NCBI RefSeq assembly: GCF_040869045.1
Contig: NC_090321.1
Coordinates: 135,647,689 to 135,711,688, forward strand
Direction: 5' to 3'
DNA from: Eurosta solidaginis
Taxonomy: Eukaryota; Arthropoda; Insecta; Diptera; Tephritidae
Length of the DNA stretch: 64,000 bases
The notes under the pieces were generated by a model. That model had not been told where the DNA came from, ran no database searches, and saw nothing but the letters and a program-made list of their open reading frames with translations. Position numbers and translations under genes: made by a program. Of this stretch, positions 1 through 11,679 are shown piece after piece. Within the stretch, counting starts at the first letter, position 1. The number at the start of each line of letters is the position of its first letter.

Positions 1-340
1 ACTTACTATTCCAAAAACAAAATACAATTTTTCAAATTTAGAAAAATTAAAAAATTACAATAATTATCATTAGAAAAAAATTATTGCTCTGGCCTTGAGC
101 TCGATTCGAACCTTGAATGATTTATCAATAGGCCGATAAAAACAAAAACAATTGTTAATAAACCATGAGCACTTGGGAATGTCAAACAAAGTAATTGACA
201 ATAAACAAAAATCCAGCATTATCAGTGATTTGCACCAGATGGCGCAACACTGAATAAATATAGTTGGTAAAAAGGAATAGAAGTAGCAAATTTGCCAGTC
301 AAACAAACCACCGCTGTATAGCTAAATGGTTAGCGCAGCA

Positions 341-410
341 TGCCTAAAGCGTACTGATGATGAAGGATTTAGCACCCTTCGAAATGGATCTATCTGCGCA
401 GCTATTGGCA
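341..410 (+). ncRNA. Hammerhead ribozyme, type I, in satellite monomer 1 (representative of 25)
   Basis: Read 5' to 3': outer stem I strand TGCC (341-344), internal loop, inner stem I strand GCGTA (349-353), core CTGATGA (354-360), one extra T (361), stem II GAAGG/CCTTC (362-366/376-380) with a 9-nt loop, core GAAA (381-384), stem III of four pairs including A384-T393 with a 2-nt loop, then C394 as cleavage nucleotide. Stem I closes with TGCGC (395-399), which pairs with GCGTA through one G-T wobble, and GGCA (407-410), which pairs with TGCC. Predicted cleavage is between 394 and 395. Equivalent cores start at 784, 1213, 2060, 2489, 2919, 3349, 3778, 4625, 5054, 5484, 5918, 6347, 6776, 7206, 7635, 8064, 8482, 8911, 9341, 9770, 10199 and 10627; two others read TTGATGA (1642, 4207). 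The fold is inferred by hand, not tested. Confidence 0.88.
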
Positions 411-1199
411 GGTTGTCTGAAAAATTGTCTACTTACTATTCCAAAAACAAAATACAATTTTTCAAATTTAGAAAAATTAAAAAATAACAATAATTATCAT
501 TAGAAAAAAATTATTGTTCTGGCCTTGAGCTCGATTCGAACCTTGAATGATTTATCAATAGGCCGATAAAAACAAAAACAATTGTTAATAAACCATGAGC
601 ACTTGGGAATGTCAAACAAAGTAATTGACAATAAACAAAAATCCAGCATTATCAGTGATTTGCACCAGATGGCGCAACACTGAATAAATATAGTTGGTAA
701 AAAGGAATAGAAGTAGCAAATTTGCCAGTCAAACAAACCACCGCTGTATAGCTAAATGGTTAGCGCAGCATGCCTTAAGCGTACTGATGATGAAGGATTT
801 AGCACCCTTCGAAATGGATCTATCTGCGCAGCTATGGCAGGTTGTCTGAAAAATTTTCTACTTACTATTCCAAAAACAAAATACAATTTTTCAAATTTAG
901 AAAAATTAAAAAATAACAATAATTATCATTAGAAAAAAATTATTGTTCTGGCCTTGAGCTCGATTCGAACCTTGAATGATTTATCAATAGGCCGATAAAA
1001 ACAAAAACAATTGTTAATAAACCATGAGCACTTGGGAATGTCAAACAAAGTAATTGACAATAAACAAAAATCCAGCATTATCAGTGATTTGCACCAGATG
1101 GCGCAACACTGAATAAATATAGTTGGTAAAAAGGAATAGAAGTAGCAAATTTGCCAGTCAAACAAACCACCGCTGTATAGCTAAATGGTTAGCGCAGCA

Positions 1200-1268
1200 T
1201 GCCTAAAGCGTACTGATGATGAAGGATTTAGCACCCTTCGAAATAGTTCTATCTGCGCAGCTATGGCA
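1200..1268 (+). ncRNA. Hammerhead ribozyme variant with fully Watson-Crick stem III
   Basis: In this monomer the sequence after the core GAA is ATAG, a 2-nt loop TT, then CTAT, so the G-T wobble of the common monomer is replaced by an A-T pair and stem III is perfect. The copy one higher-order unit later (core at 3778) has the same change, and the monomer with its core at 7635 also has ATAG/CTAT but with loop AT. Keeping or improving pairing while the sequence changes supports the predicted stem. Confidence 0.82.
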
Positions 1269-1628
1269 GGTTGTCTGAAAAATTTTCTACTTACTATTCC
1301 AAAAACAAAATACAGTTTTTCAAATTTAGAAAAATTAAAAAATAACAATAATTATCATTAGAAAAAAATTATTGTTCTGGCCTTGAGCTCGATTCGAACC
1401 TTGAATGATTTATCAATAGGCCGATAAAAACAAAAACAATTGTTAATAAACCATGAGCACTTGGTAATGTCAAACAAAGTAATTGACAATAAACAAAAAT
1501 CCAGCATTATCAGTGATTTGCACCAGATGACGCAACACTGAATAAATATAGTTGGTAAAAAGGAATAGAAGTAGCAAATTTGCCAGTCAAACAAACCACC
1601 GCTGTATAGCTAAATGGTTAGCGCAGCA

Positions 1629-1697
1629 TGCCTAAAGCGTATTGATGATGAAGGATTTAGCACCCTTCGAAATGGATCTATCTGCGCAGCTATGGCA
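1629..1697 (+). ncRNA. Hammerhead ribozyme copy with mutated core (TTGATGA), probably inactive
   Basis: The first core residue C3 is T here (TTGATGA at 1642-1648), while stems I, II and III are unchanged. C3 pairs with G8 in the hammerhead active site, so this copy should be strongly impaired. The same change is present at 4207, exactly 2565 bp away, and was therefore duplicated with the higher-order repeat. The corresponding monomer of the third higher-order copy (core at 8064) has the intact CTGATGA. Confidence 0.75.
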
Positions 1698-2475
1698 GGT
1701 TGTCTGAAAAATTTTCTACTTACTATTCCAAAAACAAAATACAATTTTTCAAATTTAGAAAAATTAAAAGATAACAATAATTATCATTAGAAAAAAATTA
1801 TTGTTCTGGCCTTGAGCTCGATTCGAACCTTGAATAGGCCGATAAAAACAAAAACAATTGTTAATAAACCATGAGCACTTGGGAATGTCAAACAAAGTAA
1901 TTGACAATAAACAAAAATCCAGCATTATCAGTGATTTGCACCAGATGGCGCAACACTGAATAAATATAGTTGGTAAAAAGGAATAGAAGTAGCAAATTTG
2001 CCAGTCAAACAAACCACCGCTGTATAGCTAAATGGTTAGCGCAGCATGCCTAAAGCGTACTGATGATGAAGGATTTAGCACCCTTCGAAATGGATCTATC
2101 TGCGCAGCTATGGCAGGTTGTCTGAAAAATTTTCTACTTACTATTCCAAAAACAAAATACAATTTTTCAAATTTAGAAAAATTAAAAAATAACAATAATT
2201 ATCATTAGAAAAAAATTATTGTTCTGGCCTTGAGCTCGATTCGAACCTTGAATGATTTATCAATAGGCCGATAAAAACAAAAACAATTGTTAATAAACCA
2301 TGAGCACTTGGTAATGTCAAACAAAGTAATTGACAATAAACAAAAATCCAGCATTATCAGTGATTTGCACCAGATGGCGTAACACTGAATAAATATAGTT
2401 GGTAAAAAGGAATAGAAGTAGCAAATTTGCCAGTCAAACAAACCACCGCTGTATAGCTAAATGGATAGCGCAGCA

Positions 2476-2545
2476 TGCCTAAAGCGTACTGATGATGAAG
2501 GATTTAGCACCCTTCGAAATGTATCTATCTGCGCAGCTATTGGCA
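2476..2545 (+). ncRNA. Hammerhead ribozyme variant with weakened stem III
   Basis: After GAAA the sequence is TGTATCTATC, so the loop-closing G-C pair of stem III becomes a T/C mismatch, leaving three pairs including the G-T wobble. The core CTGATGA (2489-2495), stem II and stem I are intact. Copies with the same change lie at the cores 5054 and 8911, one and two higher-order units away. Confidence 0.72.
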
Positions 2546-5500
2546 GGTTGTCTGAAAAATTTTCTACTTACTATTCCAAAAACAAAATACAATTTTTCAA
2601 ATTTAGAAAAATTAAAAAATAACAATAATTATCATTAGAAAAAAATTATTGTTCTGGCCTTGAGCTCGATTCGAACCTTGAATGATTTATCAATAGGCCG
2701 ATAAAAACAAAAACAATTGTTAATAAACCATGAGCACTTGGGAATGTCAAACAAAGTAATTGACAATAAACAAAAATCCAGCATTATCAGTGATTTGCAC
2801 CAGATGGCGCAACACTGAATAAATATAGTTGGTAAAAAGGAATAGAAGTAGCAAATTTGCCAGTCAAACAAACCACCGCTGTATAGCTAAATGGTTAGCG
2901 CAGCATGCCTAAAGCGTACTGATGATGAAGGATTTAGCACCCTTCGAAATGGATCTATCTGCGCAGCTATTGGCAGGTTGTCTGAAAAATTGTCTACTTA
3001 CTATTCCAAAAACAAAATACAATTTTTCAAATTTAGAAAAATTAAAAAATAACAATAATTATCATTAGAAAAAAATTATTGTTCTGGCCTTGAGCTCGAT
3101 TCGAACCTTGAATGATTTATCAATAGGCCGATAAAAACAAAAACAATTGTTAATAAACCATGAGCACTTGGGAATGTCAAACAAAGTAATTGACAATAAA
3201 CAAAAATCCAGCATTATCAGTGATTTGCACCAGATGGCGCAACACTGAATAAATATAGTTGGTAAAAAGGAATAGAAGTAGCAAATTTGCCAGTCAAACA
3301 AACCACCGCTGTATAGCTAAATGGTTAGCGCAGCATGCCTTAAGCGTACTGATGATGAAGGATTTAGCACCCTTCGAAATGGATCTATCTGCGCAGCTAT
3401 GGCAGGTTGTCTGAAAAATTTTCTACTTACTATTCCAAAAACAAAATACAATTTTTCAAATTTAGAAAAATTAAAAAATAACAATAATTATCATTAGAAA
3501 AAAATTATTGTTCTGGCCTTGAGCTCGATTCGAACCTTGAATGATTTATCAATAGGCCGATAAAAACAAAAACAATTGTTAATAAACCATGAGCACTTGG
3601 GAATGTCAAACAAAGTAATTGACAATAAACAAAAATCCAGCATTATCAGTGATTTGCACCAGATGGCGCAACACTGAATAAATATAGTTGGTAAAAAGGA
3701 ATAGAAGTAGCAAATTTGCCAGTCAAACAAACCACCGCTGTATAGCTAAATGGTTAGCGCAGCATGCCTAAAGCGTACTGATGATGAAGGATTTAGCACC
3801 CTTCGAAATAGTTCTATCTGCGCAGCTATGGCAGGTTGTCTGAAAAATTTTCTACTTACTATTCCAAAAACAAAATACAGTTTTTCAAATTTAGAAAAAT
3901 TAAAAAATAACAATAATTATCATTAGAAAAAAATTATTGTTCTGGCCTTGAGCTCGATTCGAACCTTGAATGATTTATCAATAGGCCGATAAAAACAAAA
4001 ACAATTGTTAATAAACCATGAGCACTTGGTAATGTCAAACAAAGTAATTGACAATAAACAAAAATCCAGCATTATCAGTGATTTGCACCAGATGACGCAA
4101 CACTGAATAAATATAGTTGGTAAAAAGGAATAGAAGTAGCAAATTTGCCAGTCAAACAAACCACCGCTGTATAGCTAAATGGTTAGCGCAGCATGCCTAA
4201 AGCGTATTGATGATGAAGGATTTAGCACCCTTCGAAATGGATCTATCTGCGCAGCTATGGCAGGTTGTCTGAAAAATTTTCTACTTACTATTCCAAAAAC
4301 AAAATACAATTTTTCAAATTTAGAAAAATTAAAAGATAACAATAATTATCATTAGAAAAAAATTATTGTTCTGGCCTTGAGCTCGATTCGAACCTTGAAT
4401 AGGCCGATAAAAACAAAAACAATTGTTAATAAACCATGAGCACTTGGGAATGTCAAACAAAGTAATTGACAATAAACAAAAATCCAGCATTATCAGTGAT
4501 TTGCACCAGATGGCGCAACACTGAATAAATATAGTTGGTAAAAAGGAATAGAAGTAGCAAATTTGCCAGTCAAACAAACCACCGCTGTATAGCTAAATGG
4601 TTAGCGCAGCATGCCTAAAGCGTACTGATGATGAAGGATTTAGCACCCTTCGAAATGGATCTATCTGCGCAGCTATGGCAGGTTGTCTGAAAAATTTTCT
4701 ACTTACTATTCCAAAAACAAAATACAATTTTTCAAATTTAGAAAAATTAAAAAATAACAATAATTATCATTAGAAAAAAATTATTGTTCTGGCCTTGAGC
4801 TCGATTCGAACCTTGAATGATTTATCAATAGGCCGATAAAAACAAAAACAATTGTTAATAAACCATGAGCACTTGGTAATGTCAAACAAAGTAATGGACA
4901 ATAAACAAAAATCCAGCATTATCAGTGATTTGCACCAGATGGCGTAACACTGAATAAATATAGTTGGTAAAAAGGAATAGAAGTAGCAAATTTGCCAGTC
5001 AAACAAACCACCGCTGTATAGCTAAATGGATAGCGCAGCATGCCTAAAGCGTACTGATGATGAAGGATTTAGCACCCTTCGAAATGTATCTATCTGCGCA
5101 GCTATTGGCAGGTTGTCTGAAAAATTTTCTACTTACTATTCCAAAAACAAAATACAATTTTTCAAATTTAGAAAAATTAAAAAATAACAATAATTATCAT
5201 TAGAAAAAAATTATTGTTCTGGCCTTGAGCTCGATTCGAACCTTGAATGATTTATCAATAGGCCGATAAAAACAAAAACAATTGTTAATAAACCATGAGC
5301 ACTTGGGAATGTCAAACAAAGTAATTGACAATAAACAAAAATCCAGCATTATCAGTGATTTGCACCAGATGGCGCAACACTGAATAAATATAGTTGGTAA
5401 AAAGGAATAGAAGTAGCAAATTTGCCAGTCAAACAAACCACCGCTGTATAGCTAAATGGTTAGCGCAGCATGCCTAAAGCGTACTGATGATGAAGGATTT

Positions 5501-8500
5501 AGCACCCTTCGAAATGGATCTATCTGCGCAGCTATTGGCAGGTTGTCTGAAAAATTGTCTACTTACTATTCCAAAAACAAAATACAATTTTTCAAATTTA
5601 GAAAAATTAAAAAATAACAATAATTATCATTAGAAAAAAATTATTGGTCTGGCCTTGAGCTCGATTCGAACCTTGAATGATTTATCAATAGGCCGATAAA
5701 AACAAAAACAATTGTTAATAAACCATGAGCACTTGGGAATGTCAAACAAAGTAATTGACGATAAACAAAAATCCAGCATTATCAGTGATTTGCACCAGAT
5801 GGCGCAACACTGAATAAATATAGTTGGTAAAAAGGAATAGAAGTAGCAAATTTGCCAGTCAAAAAAAAAAACCACCGCTGTATAGCTAAATGGTTAGCGC
5901 AGCATGCCTAAAGCGTACTGATGATGAAGGATTTAGCACCCTTCGAAATGGATCTATCTGCACAGCTATGGCAGGTTGTCTGAAAAATTTTCTACTTACT
6001 ATTCCAAAAACAAAATACAATTTTTCAAATTTAGAAAAATTAAAAAATAACAATAATTATCATTAGAAAAAAATTATTGTTCTGGCCTTGAGCTCGATTC
6101 GAACCTTGAATGATTTATCAATAGGCCGATAAAAACAAAAACAATTGTTAATAAACCATGAGCAATTGGGAATGTCAAACAAAGTAATTGACGATAAACA
6201 AAAATCCAGCATTATCAGTGATTTGCACCAGATGGCGCAACACTGAATAAATATAGTTGGTAAAAAGGAATAGAAGTAGCAAATTTGCCAGTCAAACAAA
6301 CCACCGCTGTATAGCTAAATGGTTAGCGCAGCATGCCTAAAGCGTACTGATGATGAAGGATTTAGCACCCTTCGAAATGGATCTATCTGCGCAGCTATGG
6401 CAGGTTGTCTGAAAAATTTTCTACTTACTATTCCAAAAACAAAATACAATTTTTCAAATTTAGAAAAATTAAAAAATTACAATAATTATCATTAGAAAAA
6501 AATTATTGCTCTGGCCTTGAGCTCGATTCGAACCTTGAATGATTTATCAATAGGCCGATAAAAACAAAAACAATTGTTAATAAACCATGAGCACTTGGGA
6601 ATGTCAAACAAAGTAATTGACAATAAACAAAAATCCAGCATTATCAGTGATTTGCACCAGATGGCGCAACACTGAATAAATATAGTTGGTAAAAAGGAAT
6701 AGAAGTAGCAAATTTGCCAGTCAAACAAACCACCGCTGTATAACTAAATGGTTAGCGCAGCATGCCTAAAGCGTACTGATGATGAAGGATTTAGCACCCT
6801 TCGAAATGGATCTATCTGCGCAGCTATTGGCAGGTTGTCTGAAAAATTGTCTACTTACTATTCCAAAAACAAAATACAATTTTTCAAATTTAGAAAAATT
6901 AAAAAATAACAATAATTATCATTAGAAAAAAATTATTGTTCTGGCCTTGAGCTCGATTCGAACCTTGAATGATTTATCAATAGGCCGATAAAAACAAAAA
7001 CAATTGTTAATAAACCATGAGCACTTGGGAATGTCAAACAAAGTAATTGACAATAAACAAAAATCCAGCATTATCAGTGATTTGCACCAGATGGCGCAAC
7101 ACTGAATAAATATAGTTGGTAAAAAGGAATAGAAGTAGCAAATTTGCCAGTCAAACAAACCACCGCTGTATAGCTAAATGGTTAGCGCAGCATGCCTTAA
7201 GCGTACTGATGATGAAGGATTTAGCACCCTTCGAAATGGATCTATCTGCGCAGCTATGGCAGGTTGTCTGAAAAATTTTCTACTTACTATTCCAAAAACC
7301 AAATACAATTTTTCAAATTTAGAAAAATTAAAAAATAACAATAATTATCATTAGAAAAAAATTATTGTTCTGGCCTTGAGCTCGATTCGAACCTTGAATG
7401 ATTTATCAATAGGCCGATAAAAACAAAAACAATTGTTAATAAACCATGAGCACTTGGGAATGTCAAACAAAGTAATTGACAATAAACAAAAATCCAGCAT
7501 TATCAGTGATTTGCACCAGATGGCGCAACACTGAATAAATATAGTTGGTAAAAAGGAATAGAAGTAGCAAATTTGCCAGTCAAACAAACCACCGCTGTAT
7601 AGCTAAATGGTTAGCGCAGCATGCCTAAAGCGTACTGATGATGAAGGATTTAGCACCCTTCGAAATAGATCTATCTGCGCAGCTATGGCAGGTTGTCTGA
7701 AAAATTTTCTACTTACTATTCCAAAAACAAAATACAGTTTTTCAAATTTAGAAAAATTAAAAAATAACAATAATTATCATTAGAAAAAAATTATTGTTCT
7801 GGCCTTGAGCTCGATTCGAACCTTGAATGATTTATCAATAGGCCGATAAAAACAAAAACAATTGTTAATAAACCATGAGCACTTGGTAATGTCAAACAAA
7901 GTAATTGACAATAAACAAAAATCCAGCATTATCAGTGATTTGCACCAGATGGCGCAACACTGAATAAATATAGTTGGTAAAAAGGAATAGAAGTAGCAAA
8001 TTTGCCAGTCAAACAAACCACCGCTGTATAGCTAAATGGTTAGCGCAGCATGCCTAAAGCGTACTGATGATGAAGGATTTAGCACCCTTCGAAATGGATC
8101 TATCTGCGCAGCTATGGCAGGTTGTCTGAAAAATTTTCTACTTACTATTCCAAAAACAAAATACAATTTTTCAAATTTAGAAAAATTAAAAGATAACAAT
8201 AATTATCATTAGAAAAAAATTATTGTTCTGGCCTTGAGCTCGATTCGAACCTTGAATAGGCCGATAAAAACAAAAACAATTGTTAATAAACCATGAGCAC
8301 TTGGGAATGTCAAACAAAGTAATTGACAATAAACAAAAATCCAGCATTATCAGTGATTTGCACCAGATGGCGCAACACTGAATAAATATAGTTGGTAAAA
8401 AGGAATAGAAGTAGCAAATTTGCCAGTCAAACAAACCACCGCTGTATAGCTAAATGGTTAGCGCAGCATGCCTAAAGCGTACTGATGATGAAGGATTTAG

Positions 8501-10819
8501 CACCCTTCGAAATGGATCTATCTGCGCAGCTATGGCAGGTTGTCTGAAAAATTTTCTACTTACTATTCCAAAAACAAAATACAATTTTTCAAATTTAGAA
8601 AAATTAAAAAATAACAATAATTATCATTAGAAAAAAATTATTGTTCTGGCCTTGAGCTCGATTCGAACCTTGAATGATTTATCAATAGGCCGATAAAAAC
8701 AAAAACAATTGTTAATAAACCATGAGCACTTGGTAATGTCAAACAAAGTAATTGACAATAAACAAAAATCCAGCATTATCAGTGATTTGCACCAGATGGC
8801 GTAACACTGAATAAATATAGTTGGTAAAAAGGAATAGAAGTAGCAAATTTGCCAGTCAAACAAACCACCGCTGTATAGCTAAATGGTTAGCGCAGCATGC
8901 CTAAAGCGTACTGATGATGAAGGATTTAGCACCCTTCGAAATGTATCTATCTGCGCAGCTATTGGCAGGTTGTCTGAAAAATTTTCTACTTACTATTCCA
9001 AAAACAAAATACAATTTTTCAAATTTAGAAAAATTAAAAAATAACAATAATTATCATTAGAAAAAAATTATTGTTCTGGCCTTGAGCTCGATTCGAACCT
9101 TGAATGATTTATCAATAGGCCGATAAAAACAAAAACAATTGTTAATAAACCATGAGCACTTGGGAATGTCAAACAAAGTAATTGACAATAAACAAAAATC
9201 CAGCATTATCAGTGATTTGCACCAGATGGCGCAACACTGAATAAATATAGTTGGTAAAAAGGAATAGAAGTAGCAAATTTGCCAGTCAAACAAACCACCG
9301 CTGTATAGCTAAATGGTTAGCGCAGCATGCCTAAAGCGTACTGATGATGAAGGATTTAGCACCCTTCGAAATGGATCTATCTGCGCAGCTATGGCAGGTT
9401 GTCTGAAAAATTTTCTACTTACTATTCCAAAAACAAAATACAATTTTTCAAATTTAGAAAAATTAAAAAATAACAATAATTATCATTAGAAAAAAATTAT
9501 TGTTCTGGCATTGAGCTCGATTCGAACTTTGAATGATTTATCAATAGGCCGATTAAAACAAAAACAATTGTTAATAAACCATGAGCACTTGGGAATGTCA
9601 AACAAAGTAATTGACAATAAACAAAAATCCAGCATTATCAGTGATTTGCACCAGATGGCGCAACACTGAATAAATATAGTTGGTAAAAAGGAATAGAAGT
9701 AGCAAATTTGCCAGTCAAACAAACCACCGCTGTATAGCTAAATGGTTAGCGCAGCATGCCTAAAGCGTACTGATGATGAAGGATTTAGCACCCTTCGAAA
9801 TGGATCTATCTGCGCAGCTATGGCAGGTTGTCTGAAAAATTTTCTACTTACTATTCCAAAAACAAAATACAATTTTTCAAATTTAGAAAAATTAAAAAAT
9901 AACAATAATTATAATTAGAAAAAAATTATTGTTCTGGCCTTGAGCTCGATTCGAACCTTGAATGATTTATCAATAGGCCGATAAAAACAAAAACAATTGT
10001 TAATAAACCATGAGCATTAGGGAATGTCAAACAAAGTAATTGACAATAAACAAAAATCCAGCATTATCAGTGATTTGCACCAGATGGCGCAACACTGAAT
10101 AAATATAGTTGGTAAAAAGGAATAGAAGTATCAAATTTCCCAGTCAAACAAACCACCGCTGTATAGCTAAATGGTTAGCGCAGCATGCCTAAAGCGTACT
10201 GATGATGAAGGATTTAGCACCCTTCGAAATGGATCTATCTGCGCAGCTATGGCAGGTTGTCTGAAAAATTTTCTACTTACTATTCCAAAAACAAAATACA
10301 ATTTTTCAAATTTAGAAAAATTAAAAAATAACAATAATTATCATTAGAAAAAATTATTGTTCTGGCCTTGAGCTCGATTCGAACCTTGAATGATTTATCA
10401 ATAGGCCGATAAAAACAAAAACAATTGTTAATAAACCATGAGCACTTGGGAATGTCAAACAAAGTAATTGACAATAAACAAAAATCCAGCATTATCAGTG
10501 ATTTGCACCAGATGGCGCAACACTGAATAAATATAGTTGGTAAAAAGGAATAGAAGTAGCAAATTTGCCCGTCAAACAAACCACCGCTGTATAGCTAAAT
10601 GGTTAGCGCAGCATGCCTAAAGCGTACTGATGATGAAGGATTTAGCACCCTTCGAAATGGATCTATCTGCGCAGCTATGGCAGGTTGTCTGAAAAATTTT
10701 CTACTTACTATTCCAAAAACAAAATACAATTTTTCAAATTTAGAAAAATTAAAAAATAACAATAATTATCATTAGAAAAAATTATTGTTCTGGCCTTGAG
10801 CTCGATTCGAACCTTGAAT

Positions 10820-11665
10820 ATTTTTTATTTGTTTTTTCAAATTTATGTATATATATATTTTCTCAAATTTTAAATTTTTTCCAATTTTTTCTAAAAATTT
10901 TCGGTTTTTTTTTGTAAAAAATTACATAAAATTTATTTATTTATTTTTCCTCAACTAAATGTTCACTTTATTCATGTATTTTTTGCTTTTTTTTTTGATT
11001 TCTCACTAAAAATTTTTCCCACCTTAATGTTTTGTTTTAGTGCACATATGTATGTGTATCAATTTGTTTAATTTTTCGATATTTCTTACTTGGTATGTTT
11101 AATTTCTTTATGTATTCATGTAAGTGCACTGATTTTTTGTTAAACTCTATAAAATTTTTTTTTATTTGCCGTACCGAGCACGTATTACGTTTTGTTTGTT
11201 ATTTATATAAAATAGTTTTTAATTTTTGTATAAAAAATTTGTTTTTTAATTACTTTTACTTTTTTTCGTATTTGTTGTTGGTCGCTGGTGAAACTTTATC
11301 CGGCTCGAAGGACCATGTATAAAAATCACTGCACTAGGCGCTTTATTAAGGAAAGGAGGGCTCACAGGTTTGAGTCCTATGTGTTTTATTTAAAACTTTT
11401 AAATAACAAAATAAAATATTAATTCATTTAAAATATTTCAAACAAAATTAGAAATGCAATAATTGCGCGACGGCGGGCGGGCGTTAATACAAAAATGAAC
11501 CGGGCGATGCTATGCGGGCACGATCGATGGGTGTGGGCGATTCGGTAGATTAGATAAAAATGAAAAATGAGAGTGAGCGCGGCAGCAGACACAGCTGAGC
11601 TGCCATGATGGTGTTTGGCCGCACTGGCCGGGTGTTGCCAGACGGAGGGGCGGACTTAATCCGAA
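10820..11665. other. AT-rich unique-looking DNA, no gene seen
   Basis: This flank of the satellite is rich in T and A runs up to about 11455, then turns GC-rich near 11465-11660. A 75-codon open frame at 11095-11322 on the + strand is Phe/Tyr/Cys-rich, as expected of translated AT-rich DNA, and I do not call it a gene. Confidence 0.6.
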
Positions 11666-11679
11666 AATCGGATCATGTC

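Larger units (their letters stand above)
70..5199 (+). repeat. Two adjacent six-monomer higher-order repeats of 2565 bp
   Basis: Monomers beginning at 70, 500, 929, 1358, 1787 and 2205 carry private marks: TTAAGC in place of TAAAGC, an ATAGTT stem III, TTGATGA, an 11-bp deletion, and GATAGC plus GTATC. The same order of marks recurs exactly 2565 bp downstream (2635-5199). A third copy with most of the same marks occupies 6492-9056, 6422 bp (15 monomers) after the first. Three monomers at 5200-6491 separate copies two and three. The array therefore grew by duplication of multi-monomer blocks. Confidence 0.9.
1..10819 (+). repeat. Satellite array of ~429-bp monomers with embedded hammerhead ribozymes
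   Basis: The same unit recurs head to tail with spacings of 429-430 bp, apart from an 11-bp-deleted variant (about 418 bp). Twenty-five complete monomers plus a partial one are visible; the array runs off the left edge and stops abruptly at about 10819, just after the motif CCTTGAAT. Monomers differ by only a few substitutions. Each has an AT-rich half with A/T homopolymer runs and a less AT-rich half holding a tRNA A-box-like stretch followed directly by a hammerhead ribozyme motif. An open frame of 78 codons on the minus strand recurs in each monomer, but I regard it as a by-product of sequence homogeneity. The family name is unknown to me. Confidence 0.97.

Noticed and set aside
313..410. 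A true tRNA gene in the satellite
   Set aside because: Only the A-box part resembles a tRNA. There is no acceptor stem, no proper T arm in the right place, and the region folds better as a hammerhead.
70..10579. Conserved 78-codon open frame on the minus strand of every satellite monomer
   Set aside because: It persists because monomers are nearly the same throughout, not only in this frame. The 11-bp deletion in some monomers shifts it without apparent consequence, there is no initiation context, and the composition is what AT-rich DNA gives.
1..10819. CRISPR-like array
   Set aside because: The whole 429-bp unit repeats; there are no short repeats separated by unique spacers, and the DNA is eukaryotic.
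11340..11385. tRNA-like B box (GGTTTGAGTCC) in the satellite flank
   Set aside because: No A box at a fitting distance and no cloverleaf.
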